Source: Dipteris shenzhenensis
Taxonomy: Eukaryota; Polypodiophyta; Polypodiopsida; Gleicheniales
DNA: 64,000 nt
Assembly (NCBI GenBank): GCA_047967505.1
Contig: CM106538.1
Direction: 5' to 3' (one strand)
Positions 23,040-34,491 of the stretch are shown here, one piece after another. The notes beneath the pieces are model-generated. The model was given only the letters and a program-made list of their open reading frames with translations. It had not been told where the DNA came from and searched no databases. Positions within the stretch are counted from its first letter, which is position 1. Every line of letters starts with the position of its first letter. Made by a program: the position numbers and the translations under genes.

Positions 23040-24700
23040 CAATGTGAACAAATATGGTGGTCATTTGTGATGAAGAAGCAAGATGGGTGGAAGTAAGGGA
23101 AGAGGTGTAATTTTTTAAATGCAAGAATTGTTCAAAGCCAATGTGGAAGTTTCATAAGCGAAATATCATTTACAAAGTCAATCTAGCTGAAGTTGCTCTT
23201 CAACTAGAAAAGCTATCATCGCTACTCTTCCACTACACCCTACACATAGGAAAGATCAAGTTCTAGGCCTACATCAAAATTTGGAAGGGAAGTTACTTGC
23301 ATCCCAATGAATTCATCAATTAGGAACTAATGTAATTGCCAAATGATCTATGGGGTAAGGACATGAAGTAAATTACAAAAGGTTAAAGCACCCATTGTGA
23401 AGCAATGTGAAATGAATGTTAGGTATCTAGAGTAGGATGCAAGAGATCCTTGAAGGCAAAGATATCAACAAAGAAGAGAAGAGTGGATGGAAAAATGAAT
23501 AACCAAACTCGTAAAAGCTTGCCACTAAATCATGAGGAAGCCCAAGCTAGGAGAGAAAGTTGGCAACTTGAGCAATTTGACACCAAATACAATGTTAAGG
23601 ACAATAATCAGGGAGGAGTAGAAGAAAGACAAGAGACTCAAGGCTTTGCCTCTAAATGGAATCCAGATGTATAACAACACAACAGACAAACAAGTAGTAC
23701 CCTAGTGAATCCACAAAGGCAAGGGAGGGATCCAAGTTCAATAGTGGGCTTTGCGAGAATGGGAGATTCATTAGAGAGTCCACTAGCAACTCCATGAGCT
23801 TTGAATCCTCCAACAATGGTGGAAGGACAAAAGGTGAGGATCAAGTTTCAAGTATATACAGGACAAGATGGGTGAAAATCCTTGTTTTAGTTTGCAGGGT
23901 TTCTTGCAGACAATGACAATATTGTCATGCAATATAAAGGAGTACTTATTGTATTTCTTAATGATGTTTATAGAAAAATCCATTGAATGGCTCAACCAAT
24001 ATTTGGACAATCATTTCAGACATGTAATGCATTGAGGGACACATTCTTGAAAAGGTACATGGTTCAACAAGAAAGATGTGATGCTGAAGCTCAACAATAT
24101 CAAGCAAAAAGTTAAAGCTATGGTGTAGGACTTTGTGAGGGTGCTCATCAATCAGCTGCCCATCATTTAAAGACAAAATAACCCTTTGTTTTTTGTTGCT
24201 GAGTAGCCTCATTAACATTGTAGAGTTAAGAAACATGGAGATCACAAATCCGACAAGGATGTGAGACAAATTGTTGCACAAGGCAATTGTGATTGAGAAG
24301 GGAGTCATCACTGAGCTCAAAAGAAAGAAAAGGCCAGTCTTATGGAAAATGAAGACAAAGAAGAAGATGCTGAGCTGGTTGTCAAAAAGATATCAATAAA
24401 AATAGAAAGGAAGGATCATAAAAGCTTCTCAAAGGGAGGGAATAAGAGAATCTCTTAAAAAAGGAGAAGTTTGGCACACTGAATGGAAAGTGGATGGGCA
24501 TACCAGCAACAACGAATGCCGCACAATGACAAAGTGCCAATTCAACAAAAGCAAAAGGGTAGTAGAGCTCCACTAGGTAGACAGGGAGGGTAGAAAATCC
24601 TATCAAAGAAATAGATGCAAGAATGCCACACATGTTTCTTTTGTGAGAAGGAAGGTCACCAAAAGAAGGATTGTAGATTGCGGTAAGTAGCTAGATATGA
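23040..24700 (+). pseudogene. Decayed LTR-retrotransposon gag with an intact CCHC zinc knuckle
   Basis: At 24633-24674 the + strand encodes CFFCEKEGHQKKDC, a perfect CX2CX4HX4C zinc knuckle of the retroelement nucleocapsid type. The preceding 700 bp (from about 23900) contain stretches such as DTFLKRYMVQQERCDAEAQQYQ, like a gypsy-type gag capsid region (FLxxF..QERxxA), interrupted by stops. Lysine- and glutamine-rich frames lie further upstream. No protease or pol follows in 24700-27560, so this is an isolated gag remnant. Confidence 0.5.
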
Positions 24701-27560
24701 TGCAAAGGGCATGTGATCAAGATGAGCAAGCACCAACTACAGGCCTAGATTCGGCATGCATTGAAGCAAATGTGGTCACAAGGTCACAACAAACCTAGAA
24801 GGACCAAATGAATTAAAAAACCCAAAGAACCTAGGGATTTGGTGGAAAAAAGAAAAGAAGATGGCAACTAAGATTTCTAAGGCATCAAAGCAGAAAGAGC
24901 CTTTGATAAACGAAGGATTTGAATGCAGCCACATGATGAATTAGACTATAGAAGAGCCGGTACATAGTTTGAGAACATAGTCAAGGAAAAGGACAAAAGG
25001 AAAGGCAATCTAGAAAGTGATGATGAAATGGAAGGCACCCAAGTGTAAACAAAATCAATATAACTTGGGTAAAATTCATTGAATTGAATGTGATAATTTC
25101 AATATGTCAACTACTCTTCCATTGCTACTCTAATAAGATGGATGATGATTTTCTACTTTTCCATTATAACTCGGAATACAATTTTTGAAAATAATAATTT
25201 TACATGCAACATCTTCATTCCATCTCAAGGTTAGACACTTTGGAAGGTATGCCATTTGTGAATATTGGAGAGAACACAATGTAAACAAATAAAATACAAC
25301 TAACAACATGATATTACATATGAAGTTCAATCATTTTGGAAGACGTGCTATTTGTGGATATTTTAGACAAAAGATACATCTTTTATGAACATTCTAGAAT
25401 TCTCGCAAGCTAGAAAGCTTTTCCCTTGATTGCCCTAGGACTTAATGTAAGTATTCACTACCTTGCACGTAAAATTAAAGGCTTGGTTACCTTTCACATG
25501 CTAATAGATATCGGCAAGTTGCTACTAGGAATACTTTAAGAATCATGCCATTGAACAATTTTTCTTCACCAAGTGGTAAATGCTATTGAATTCAATAACT
25601 TTTTATTGAAGGATGGTTGGGAAGTTTTGAGACTAGTATGTAAGCAATGGCCCAATAGACTTCATTGGTCTCTCTTGCCAAAGGATTTCCAATAAGGATA
25701 CAAATCCGATGCCACACTTGCTGTACATTTCTTCACTCCATACATGGTGCATGGATAGTATTAATTGCATGCTCCTTGTGGAGATTTGAAAAAGCAAGAT
25801 TCTGAAGCCTTTCTTGGAAGTTGGTACATAATAGTAAGTGGGTTAAGGATCTTTTGTAGGTAGCCCTACCCATTAGATCATGCAAATACTTATGCCAAGG
25901 AACGACGAGGCTTTATTCTATTGATATTAATAGCTTCTTGACATTAATTGAGAGTTTTGTGCTTTAATATGAGTTGATTCATGCCAATACCTGCAATGAT
26001 ATCTTCAACAACTAGCACTCATTATTTATGATATGCACCCTTCCGATGCATCGTGGGCAAAGAGGGGGATGGTAATCTACTGGTATGACTTTTAACGTCC
26101 ATATACATTCTATGGTATAAATATTTCTAAGACCTTAAAATGCCTTACCACTTGGGCAACAAAAGCATGAACACTTCATCTAAGTGGGTTACCACTTGAT
26201 GTGATCACCATTGAGATTGAACTCGTCTCCCAATTGTTAAGACATCACTAAATTAGTGAATGAGGTTTGTTGATGCCCTTGCTCCAAGATTTGGATAACT
26301 TGCATGATAATTTTACACACTAGCATTAAATATTTATCAAAATTTGCTAGTGCTTAATCTATGTGCTAGTACACATGATGCTTTGGGCTTACTACACGAC
26401 AGTTCAATTATTGATCAGGTGTAGTAAAGATTCTTGAACTCTTGGAAATTGTATTATTATTGAAATTTGACTAAGAACATAAGAAACTGTAACCTCCTTA
26501 CCCAAGTGCTTGACACATAAGAGGTGCTCTTTCCCATGATAAGGTTGGATACAATGTTGATGCCTTGGGATTGCCATGTGGTGGTTTGATTAATCTAATG
26601 TAATGTTTGTTTCAAGATGCTTTACCTCTAATGTATTGTAATGGGATTGCCATATGGTGGTTTGATTAATCTATGCAATGGTTGTTTCAAGATGCTTTAC
26701 CTCTTGTAATAACAACCTTTCTTGTTAAGCATAATAAAGAGCATGAAAAGTCATGTATAGCCTCTCTTGTCCCAATGTATAAGAGAAAGCGATGATCATC
26801 TCCACGTTTCAAAATTTGTGAAGTGCAAGGGCCTCAACCTCACAATCAAAGCAAATTTTCCTAGACAAGACCCTTTGATATGGGAAGGGGCCACCTTATA
26901 ATCTAAAGGGTACGAAGGGATTAGATCTAGAATTGATAAAGATAGTTTTATTTTTTGAATATAATAATTAAGAAGATCTGAAGAGGATTTGACTAAGGAG
27001 GCTAACAATCAAGGCAAAAGAGTGACCAAATTCTCCATGAATCATTGAGAGATTGCCTCTAGGGTGATGCAATACTACATGTTTGGTTTTCTTGAAGCCA
27101 TTGTCCTATTTTTACTATCTAACTTGATAGAGTACTAGTACTCTAAAATCATGAACCATTTTCTAAAACCATGATAGAGTACTCTCTAAATATTTTCTTG
27201 AAACTGTGGTCCTACTTTTACTATGTAACTTGATAGAATTCTCTTTAAAATCACAAACATAAGAAAGAAAGATCAGAATAGTCCCATATGAAAGGATAGA
27301 ATAAGTAGACATTACTATTATCCTATGCACTTAAAAAAATGCTCTTTGTTGCAAAGACAAAAATAAAAAATGAACAATCTCAAAACAACACAATCCATTG
27401 GTGAGTGAGAAGGCATAGATGTGGGCATTAATGGGTTTCTTATGCACCTTATGCGCTTATGTTCTATAATTCTATTATTAAGATAACAAGTTTTCCCCTT
27501 GCCCTTGTTGGGTGATGCTTAAGGAACCGATATATACAAGGAAAGATTGGGCAATGTCCA
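24700..27560. other. AT-rich non-coding stretch with short tandem repeats
   Basis: No gene is recognisable. A tandem pair of about 77-80 bp lies at about 26570-26715 (GGGATTGCCATxTGGTGGTTTGATTAATCT..GTTTCAAGATGCTTTACCTCT twice). A weaker repeat of TTTGGAAG..TGCxATTTGTGxATATT occurs at about 25230 and 25335. The region is probably old transposon debris. Confidence 0.5.
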
Positions 27561-27564
27561 AGGG

Positions 27565-27944
27565 TAGTTTTTTAGATGCTCAAATGTAGTTCATTGCATT
27601 ATGTTAGTCACCAAGTCTTTGTTGTCCTTAGAAACAACAATGTTGAGACTTCTTCAACAAATTTTGGATTCTATCTTTTTATTTTTTGGATATTTTCCCT
27701 TAGGAAGGGAGTTCATTCTGCGAGGGGGCCCTTTGCCATAGATATCCAATATTGTAGTTTTTTAGATGCTCAAATGTAGTTCATTGCATTATGTTACTCA
27801 CCAAGTCTTTGTTGTCCTTAGAAACAACAATGTTGAGACTTCTTCAACAAATTTTGGATTCTATCTTTTTATTTTTTGGATATTTTCCCTTAGGAAGGGA
27901 GTTCATTCTGCGAGGGGGCCCTTTGCCATAGATATCCAATATTG
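27565..27944 (+). repeat. Near-perfect 190-bp tandem duplication
   Basis: TAGTTTTTTAGATGCTCAAA at 27565 recurs at 27755. The two 190-bp units appear identical except for one base (GTTAGTCACC versus GTTACTCACC), so the duplication is very recent compared with its surroundings. The same short frame (MLKCSSLHYV..) reads through both units and is a by-product. Confidence 0.9.
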
Positions 27945-28165
27945 TAGATTTCCTTATCATGGACTTGTAGTAGTAAGAAACATAAAAGAGAGAGGTTCAC
28001 TTGAAGTAGATCTGCATATAGCTCTCCCTCTACTCCATGAATGTAGGCCTAGGGCCCTACCCATTTGTTTGGCCACCTTTTGTAGGGGTTTTTTCAGGGC
28101 CTTCCCCCCTGTTAATATGATATGGCCGTTTTATTTAAAAATAAAATAAAAATAAAATATTGTTG
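27945..28165 (+). mobile_element. Possible LINE-type 3' end with A-rich tail
   Basis: After the tandem duplication comes a segment ending TTTTATTTAAAAATAAAATA and further AAAAATAAAAT (28131-28160). An A-rich tail after a short untranslated 3' end is typical of plant L1-type LINEs. No RT was identified just upstream and no target-site duplication was confirmed, so the assignment is tentative. Confidence 0.3.
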
Positions 28166-28169
28166 TATC

Positions 28170-30250
28170 TGTCAATAACTGGACTAGTTGAAGGACCTCA
28201 CAATTGTAATGGGAAGGGCTCGAACCCTCGTTTTGTTAGTTTTTCTCGTTGATAATGGAATGCTAGGCTAGATTTGTGATTTTGGGCAATGTTGCTACAA
28301 TAATCTGGCTTCCACAATAGCGATAGCATGCAAGGGTAGTTGCACTTGCTGTGAAGAGCATTTCCTTAGTTTGAAGTTTGTGCGGGCGTCCTCCTAGAGG
28401 GCAAGAGTTGGTGTGTGTGGGTTCACAGCACTTGTGCGGCCATGTCCCAAAATCGCTTGTGGTTGTCCTCACCTATTCACACCAGAGTGGCTACAGACCT
28501 GTCATAAATGTAAGGACGGATCATTATTGGAGGGTGGTGTGAACTCCACGCCCGCGAACCGCTTTGATTCATGGATGGTGCTGAACTTTTAGTTTGGGCT
28601 GGGTTGGAAGATCCTCAGGGGGCGGGGGGTGGCAACTTTTCCAGGAGGATAACTCAAACGAGCAAAGTTTCTATCGTTGGCCATTGAACCCAGACACATG
28701 AGTCAATGCTTGCTTGAGGTGTGGTTTTAGCGAGCGCAAGACCATGACATGGATGCACACACGCACGCACGTACACGCGCACTTGCGTGCAAACACAATG
28801 TGAGATTGTCTCGCACACATGCACGCACTCACACGATCACACAATTCTGAGTGTCCAGTACACGTGTGCAGAAAGAGACACGTGTGCACGCTCATGCAGC
28901 TTGCACACTCTCGATTCGACTCGGATGAACAGTCTTGGAGAAGTTTGCCCAGGAAATCTTGGAAAATCAATTCTATCTCATCGCATCAGCCTCACAAAAT
29001 TTGCGATGATCATCTGTATAGTTGCGGAATTTTTTGTAGTTGCTCGCAGCATTACTTCTCAGTGGAAGAATCCGGCCATGACGTTTACGAAATTTGCAGT
29101 TGCCGTGGAAAATTCAAGAGTCTATGGACGCAATCCTCGCATTCCCTGCACGCGGCAATCGCTTTCAGGGATCAGTTTCGGCAAAAAGATGGCAGGCTTT
29201 TGGGCGAGTGGAAGTGGAGATCGCAAGGAACAACCGCGTTGTTGATGTGGGTGCGATGTAGAAATCGGTGAGGCTCGCAAAGCCTGAGGGTAGATGTCTG
29301 TCTCACTCACAGAAGAGGCGCAGGTCGCATCGTTGTGCCAGATCGAAGGATTTATTTTTCCGTAATGGATCCGCCAGGATAATTGCGAGGCTTCACGAGG
29401 CACAATCCCACTTCCTGCGCAGGACATGCAGCTCAGACGATAGCTGTTCCCTCGGGAAGTGGTGGAGAACTGAAGGGAGCACACGGAATGCTGATGTAGG
29501 AGTGAAAAGGCTCTGCAGCATGTCTCGATTGGCTCCGGTGGAGTTTCTCAATTCCGAAGCTGCGCTAGGCCATCGTGACATTTTGGCGGGCTTCCTCAGG
29601 TTTTGATTGAAAGGAAGAGCAACAGGAAAGAAATGGCAACGAAGCGTGCATGCCGCATGGGGCAAATTTGACAACTGCCGATCGGTGGGACGCGTTGCAT
29701 TGAAGCGGTCATTTCTGGCAGAGCCGCTCAAAGTTGAGTGAGGGAACGCAGCGCACAACCACCGTTGCGAAGGGACATATACGAAGGATGGACTGGAGGC
29801 TGGACCATTGACTGGAGAGGGGGCAGGGCGAGAGGGGACCAGAATCGTGATGCTTGAGGGCTCTGGGGGCCACGCCCACTCGCGCAGGGCAGGGGGCTAC
29901 TGGTAGTGCGTGTGCTGCTGCCAGGGTGGTGGGAGGCCGACGTAAGTAGATGCAGCTGGACACGAGAGCGCGAGTGGGGGAGAGAGAGAGAGAGAGAGGG
30001 GGGGGAGGGCAGAAGGGGAAGGAGCTTGGTTGGGAGGGCAGGGCAGTGCCACAAGCAGACAGCGCCAGACAGGAGAGAGATGTTTCCTGGTAGGATGCTG
30101 CGGGAGGGCGACGGGTGTACGGTGCGGGGCGCGATGATGATGGAGTGGTAGGGGTAGATGGGAGGTAAATGGAAGGGGGGTGAGATGATGAGAGAGAGGA
30201 GGAGGATGAAGATTTGTCCGAGGTTTGGGCTCACTCGCGAGCTGCTGCAT
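28170..30250. other. GC-richer upstream region of the kinase gene, no gene recognised
   Basis: Base composition changes from AT-rich repeat debris to GC-richer, CpG-containing DNA, as expected near an active plant promoter. An alternating AC/CG-rich tract (CACGCACGCACGTACACGCGC) lies at about 28756-28890 and a (GA)n run followed by G8-10 at about 29977-30010. Long frames here on both strands are low-complexity or overlapping and contain no recognisable domain. Confidence 0.45.
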
Positions 30251-30374
30251 CGCGACCTGAAATATATGGGTTAGCGGGAGCGAGAGAGAGAGAGAGCACA
30301 GTGCAGGTTTTGCTACAGAGAGATTTGATTGGGACGGTGAGGCAGGACGACGCAGAGTTGGCGTTGGAAGCAGG

Positions 30375-31005
30375 AAGCTCGCCATAGCGAGAGAGAGAGA
30401 GAGAGAGAGAAGGAGAAGAAGAAGAAGGAGAAGAGTTTTTTACGTCGTAGCGAGAGAGAGAGAGAGAGAGAGAGAGCTCGCCATAGCCAGATAGAGAGCC
30501 ATCGAGAGAAAGAAAGAGAGACAGAGAGAGAGAGAGAGGAAGCTCGCCATAGCCAGATAGAGAGCCATCGAGAGAAAGAGAGAGCGAGGAGGATTGCGGA
30601 GCTCTCGTATCCCGCCATAGCCAGATAGGGCGCTACCCAGCTTGCGGAGCTCTCTCTCGCCATAGCCAGATAGGGAGGCTTCCACCAGCTTACGGAGCTC
30701 CATCACACATCCCACAGCCAGGTAGAGAGCCAGCCATCGAGGGATCAGAGCAAGGAGGATTGCCGAGGTTGGAGGTAGAGAGAGCTCGCGGGGAGGTCGA
30801 TGGCGCCATAGCCAGGGAGGGAAGGATTGCAGAGGTTGAACGAGAGGGAGAGAGCTTGCGGAGCTCAATCTCGCCATAGCCATAGTCAGCGAGAGAGACG
30901 AGGGCGTAGCTGGAGAGAGAGGGGGGAGAGCTGGAGCTGGCCATAGCCACAAACAGAGAGACAAAGGAGATTGAAGAGGGGGAGCTCGCCATCGCCATAG
31001 CTCAC
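30375..31005. repeat. Degenerate minisatellite: GCCATAGC units spaced by GA-rich DNA
   Basis: The core (T/G)CGCCATAGCCAGATAG or a close variant recurs at about 30380, 30478, 30544, 30612, 30657, 30710, 30802, 30869, 30938 and 30985, separated by GAGAGA runs and GCTTGCGGAGCTC or GAGAGCCATCGAGAG blocks. Unit length is uneven (roughly 45-95 bp). Long frames through it (for example minus 30440-31144, Ser/Leu/Trp-rich) come from the repeat and are not genes. It lies 450-1,075 bp upstream of the kinase start codon. Confidence 0.8.
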
Positions 31006-31330
31006 TTTCTGCAAAAAGTGGTTTTCGTGCACCATTTTCTTCTTCTTCTTCCTCATTGCTTCCTTCCCGTTTGACCATCCATCTCTCCGTCCATCCTCCT
31101 CTCTCTCTGTGTCCGCGAATTCCTCTTCCCTGTTGACTCCCCATGCACCCCCCCCCCCCCCCCCCCCTTTGAATCCACCATGGGTCTCCATTCCCTCGGC
31201 TCCCCCTCCCTCACCAACTTCCTTTCCTCCCTCCCCCCCCCCGCGCTGATTCTTAGCTTCCCACATTCTTCCATTTTGCTCAATTCTTCCTGGCTGCGTG
31301 CCTTCCCCCACCGGAATCAATGGAGCAACG

Positions 31331-31450
31331 TCGTTCCGCGCTTTGCAGCTCCTTGATGTCGGATTAGCAATCAGACAGCTGTATCGGAGAGATGGTTCCG
31401 CGGTTTGCTCAGTGATGTCGGATTAGAAAGCAGAAAGCTCTATCGGAGAG
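31331..31450 (+). promoter_or_regulatory. 59-bp duplication in the kinase 5' leader creating short upstream ORFs
   Basis: TGATGTCGGATTAG at 31354 recurs at 31413, and TATCGGAGAGATGG ends both units, so a ~59-bp segment is duplicated with the true start codon at the end of the second unit. The first unit's equivalent ATG (31392) opens a seven-codon frame ending TGA at 31413-31415. Overlapping that stop, ATG at 31415 opens a three-codon frame ending TAG. Both are out of frame with the kinase ATG at 31451. If transcribed, they could lower or regulate kinase translation. Confidence 0.5.
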
Positions 31451-32011
31451 ATGGGTCAGTGCTATGGCAGGCCTCCATCAGTGAAAGACTCACGTAAGGA
31501 CTCACGGCAAGGTGACAAGGTACGCAATAGCCGGAGCTCGGGCACACGCAGAGAGAATGGAACATCTGGGAATCGGGCTTCAAAGTCTTCTTTTACGGTA
31601 TCGCCATTACCCTCAGCCAGCCCACTTCCTACCTTCTACAGTCCTTTGCCTAGCACAAGCTCAGCTCCTAGCCCAAGCCCTTCCACGCAGTTTGGCACCT
31701 CCCCTGCTCGCTCTACGCCCAGACGCTTCTTCAAACTACCCTTCCCCCCCCCTTCTCCAGCCAAGCACATCCAAGCTTCTCTTCTCAAAAGACACGGTGC
31801 CGCAAAGCCCAAGGAAGGACCTATTCCCGAAGGAGTTGAGCAAGAGACGCCCCTCGAGAAGCATTTCGGGTACTCCAGGAGCTTCTCCACCAAATATGAG
31901 CTGGGACAGGAGGTGGGTCGTGGCCACTTCGGTCACACATGTTTCGCAAGGGTCAAGAAAGGCGCACTCAAGGGGCAGGCTGTGGCTGTCAAAATTATAG
32001 CGAAAGCTAAG
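31451..32011 (+). CDS. CRK: CRK exon 1: N-terminal variable domain and glycine-rich loop
   Basis: Encodes 187 residues in phase 0 and ends at donor GTGATT (32012). It starts MGQCYG: Gly2 is a candidate N-myristoylation site and Cys4 a candidate palmitoylation site, as in membrane-associated CRKs and CDPKs. Residues 10-105 are Ser/Pro/Arg-rich and probably disordered. The kinase domain opens with the loop GRGHFG (156-161), and VAVK places the ATP-binding Lys at residue 181. This ATG is chosen because it begins the MGxC motif, whereas the ATG 59 bp upstream leads to a stop after seven codons. Confidence 0.9.
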
Positions 32012-32172
32012 GTGATTGCTTAGTTACATTAATCGCAATTTATTGCAATCTATGGAGCGATAAAACTTCATCAAAAAGTCTCCGCATGCTGGTTAAAGTT
32101 GGTCTTTTCTGAATGCTTTATGCAATTGTGTGCGACGAATGGAGAGCTCTGATATGTTGGCATCTATCGCAG

Positions 32173-32303
32173 ATGACAACAGCCATTGCAATAGAGGATG
32201 TAAAGAGAGAGGTGAAAATACTGAGGGCATTGTCAGGACATGAGAACCTAGTACAATTCTATGATGCTTGCGAGGATAACCACAACGTTTATATCGTTAT
32301 GGA
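32173..32303 (+). CDS. CRK: CRK exon 2: kinase N-lobe (alpha-C helix)
   Basis: Begins after TATCGCAG with [17 protein letters not shown], the segment that follows the catalytic Lys in CRKs and carries the alpha-C Glu. It then reads [20 protein letters not shown] and VYIVME, the hinge. It ends in phase 2 at GTATGT (32304). Intron 1 is 161 bp. The following intron 2 is 11,991 bp and contains elements F and G. Confidence 0.9.
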
Positions 32304-32959
32304 GTATGTACTTCTTCTCAATTATCGAGTATTAGTTGAACCTTGCAGCTGGTTTGCTAGTTTTTCAGTTTGCATTCTTACGAAGAAGCTACCAGAGTTT
32401 ATAACTTTAGACAAAAATTCATGAACATCAATTTTCTGCGAAATGTCTTCTCCTTCCGAACCTAAAGCAGCAGATAAATAATGCTTGGAAGATACAAGAA
32501 CAAATAATCTCGAGAAACTGAGGTGGGATGGAACATACTTATTTGATTATTCAAAAGACCGACCATCTCGAATGCGGGCACAACATCTTCACGTCAAACG
32601 GGAAGAACTGCATATGCGATCAACGAGTAGGGAAAAGAATTGAGGTTGTTAATCTCATACAAAGATTCGTTTGGCTCTCTAAACAGGCCTCTTGTGCTTT
32701 TTAAATCTCTTGATAAATGCACTTCCTAGGGTTGACCCTTGATTTTCAAATTATCTCACTCATGAGCATCCTGAGTCATGCCTCTCGTTAATGCCTATTT
32801 TTCCACATGTTGCCCCCTTCAGCCTTTGTTGTTGCCTAGAGTATCTCGTATGATTCCATAGCTTGTGTCGGGTTGGGCCCAGCTAGAATGCTCACGAGTT
32901 TGAGCACATACCTAGCAATTCTCAATTGCTTCAATCTGGATCGTCACACATGGAATGAT

Positions 32960-33368
32960 TGTAAGAAATCCTAGATTTACTATATTTAGAAATGTGCTAA
33001 GGAATAGAAAGGAGACTGAAATAGCAGAGAACAAGGAATAATTGTATTGCTTGAGTGTCTATAGTGTATCTGTAGTGTCATCCAGACAATTGGGCCTCTC
33101 TTATATAGAGAGTGAAGAGTCACACATGAAAAGGTGTGTACTCCAAAGTGTATGTGCATGAAGAGGTGTGTATCCCTTGTGAAGGGTGTGACCCTTGATG
33201 AGAGGGTACATTACAATAGGAATGTCTCTTCAATAGAATGTCTCTTGTGAAGGGTTGTGCCTCATAGGAAGTGTCCCGTCGAAAGGGCATACCCTTCCAC
33301 AAGTGTCCATCCATCAAACCATCCATAAGTCTAGATATAGAGAAAGGAATACGTCACAGATGGTGACA
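32960..33368 (-). repeat. Left (3') LTR of element F
   Basis: TG..CA ends (TGTAAGAAAT to GGTGACA on the + strand). 409 bp, about 98 percent identical by eye to 39824-40232. It contains several copies of the word RRGGTGTGTACYCC/GGGTGTGACCCTT that recur in the element's leader. Confidence 0.9.
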
Positions 33369-34443
33369 TCCCCTCCCACTCAAAATAAGACCCTGGTGCA
33401 GATAATGAACTGATGTAGAAAATATCACGTAAATTCTGAAAATACTGCTGTAAAATGTCAGGGTACTGCTGTAAGTCTTCATCAGATTGCCAAGTAGCGT
33501 CGGAGTCGTCCAGATCTCGCCAAAGAACAAGGAATTCTGTGATAAGTCGATGTCGTGTCTCTCGCTGTCGATGGTCCAGAATACGCTTAGGAATAAGGAG
33601 AACATAATCGTCTTCGATTTCTGGGACATAATCACTTGCAGGAGGAACTGCTTCATCGCTTGGAATGTATGTCTTTAGCCAAAAAATATGAAATGTCGGA
33701 TGGATTTTACCCCATGATGGTGGTAATTCCAATTTGTAACTTAAAGGTGAATTTTTCTTGGCGATCCGGAAAGGTCCATAGTATCTTGGGCGCAACTTAG
33801 GAAACACAGACTTAACCGTCTTAAAGCGATGTGGGGCTACAAATAATAGAACCATGTCACTAGTGTCAAATTCCAAGTGACGTCGATGTTTGTTGACAGA
33901 CCATTGATACCGCTCTTCTTGCATTTCTTGAACCAGTTGATCGGCTAGGGCCACTCGATGTTGAAGTACAAAATTCGTTGGTACAATTGGAGTGTGTCCA
34001 TAAGCTACTTGGAATGGAGTCATGCTGATGGCACTATGGAAAGAGTTATTATAAGCAAACTCAAGGAGTGGTAGATACTCTTCCCAAGCTACCAGGCGTG
34101 ACTAAATATAATGTCGAAGCATTTCTTCCAGAACTTGGTTGACTCTTTCAGTCTGACCATCTGATTCTGAGTGGTAGGCTGATCTGAACAGTAGAGTTGT
34201 ACCCAAAGATTCGAACAGTGAAATCCAAAAGTAACTGGTAAACTTAGGATCTCTGTCGGATATGATATTCTTGGGCAATCCATGGTGTCGGAAGATGTGT
34301 TGTATGAAGAGTTTGGTGATGTCCGGAGCCTGTGCACTGCTTTTGCAAGCAACAAAGTGTGCCATTTTGGACAATCGATCAACAATTACCATAATCTGAG
34401 TGTTACCTCTGGAGGATCGTGGTAGTGTTGTAATGAAATCCAT
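33331..34443 (-). pseudogene. Integrase core and chromodomain of element F
   Basis: The minus strand reads SMDFITTLPRSSRGNTQIMV (first catalytic Asp), ISDRDPKFTSYFW (second Asp), and SDGQTERVNQVLEEML with the catalytic Glu (34102-34443). After a stop near 34100 it continues MTPFQVAYGHTPIVP.., a basic GPFRIxKK..YKLELP block and a segment starting PKRILDHRQRETRHRLITEF..W that resembles a chromodomain (about 33440-33620). Chromodomains in gypsy elements guide insertion to particular chromatin. The frame runs into the LTR, overlapping the purine tract. The stop near 34100 breaks the enzyme. Confidence 0.85.
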
Positions 34444-34491
34444 GGAAATACTTTCCCATCTTTCAGTTGGAACTGGAAGAGGCTGAAGAAG

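Noticed and set aside
28756-28890. Possible Z-DNA-forming regulatory tract (alternating AC/CG)
   Set aside because: Alternating purine-pyrimidine sequence is present but broken and short; no evidence in the sequence for a function.
29700-31320. Long minus-strand frames rich in Ser, Leu and Pro (up to 234 codons)
   Set aside because: They follow GA/CT microsatellites and the GCCATAGC minisatellite, overlap one another in several frames and lack any domain; treated as repeat artefacts.
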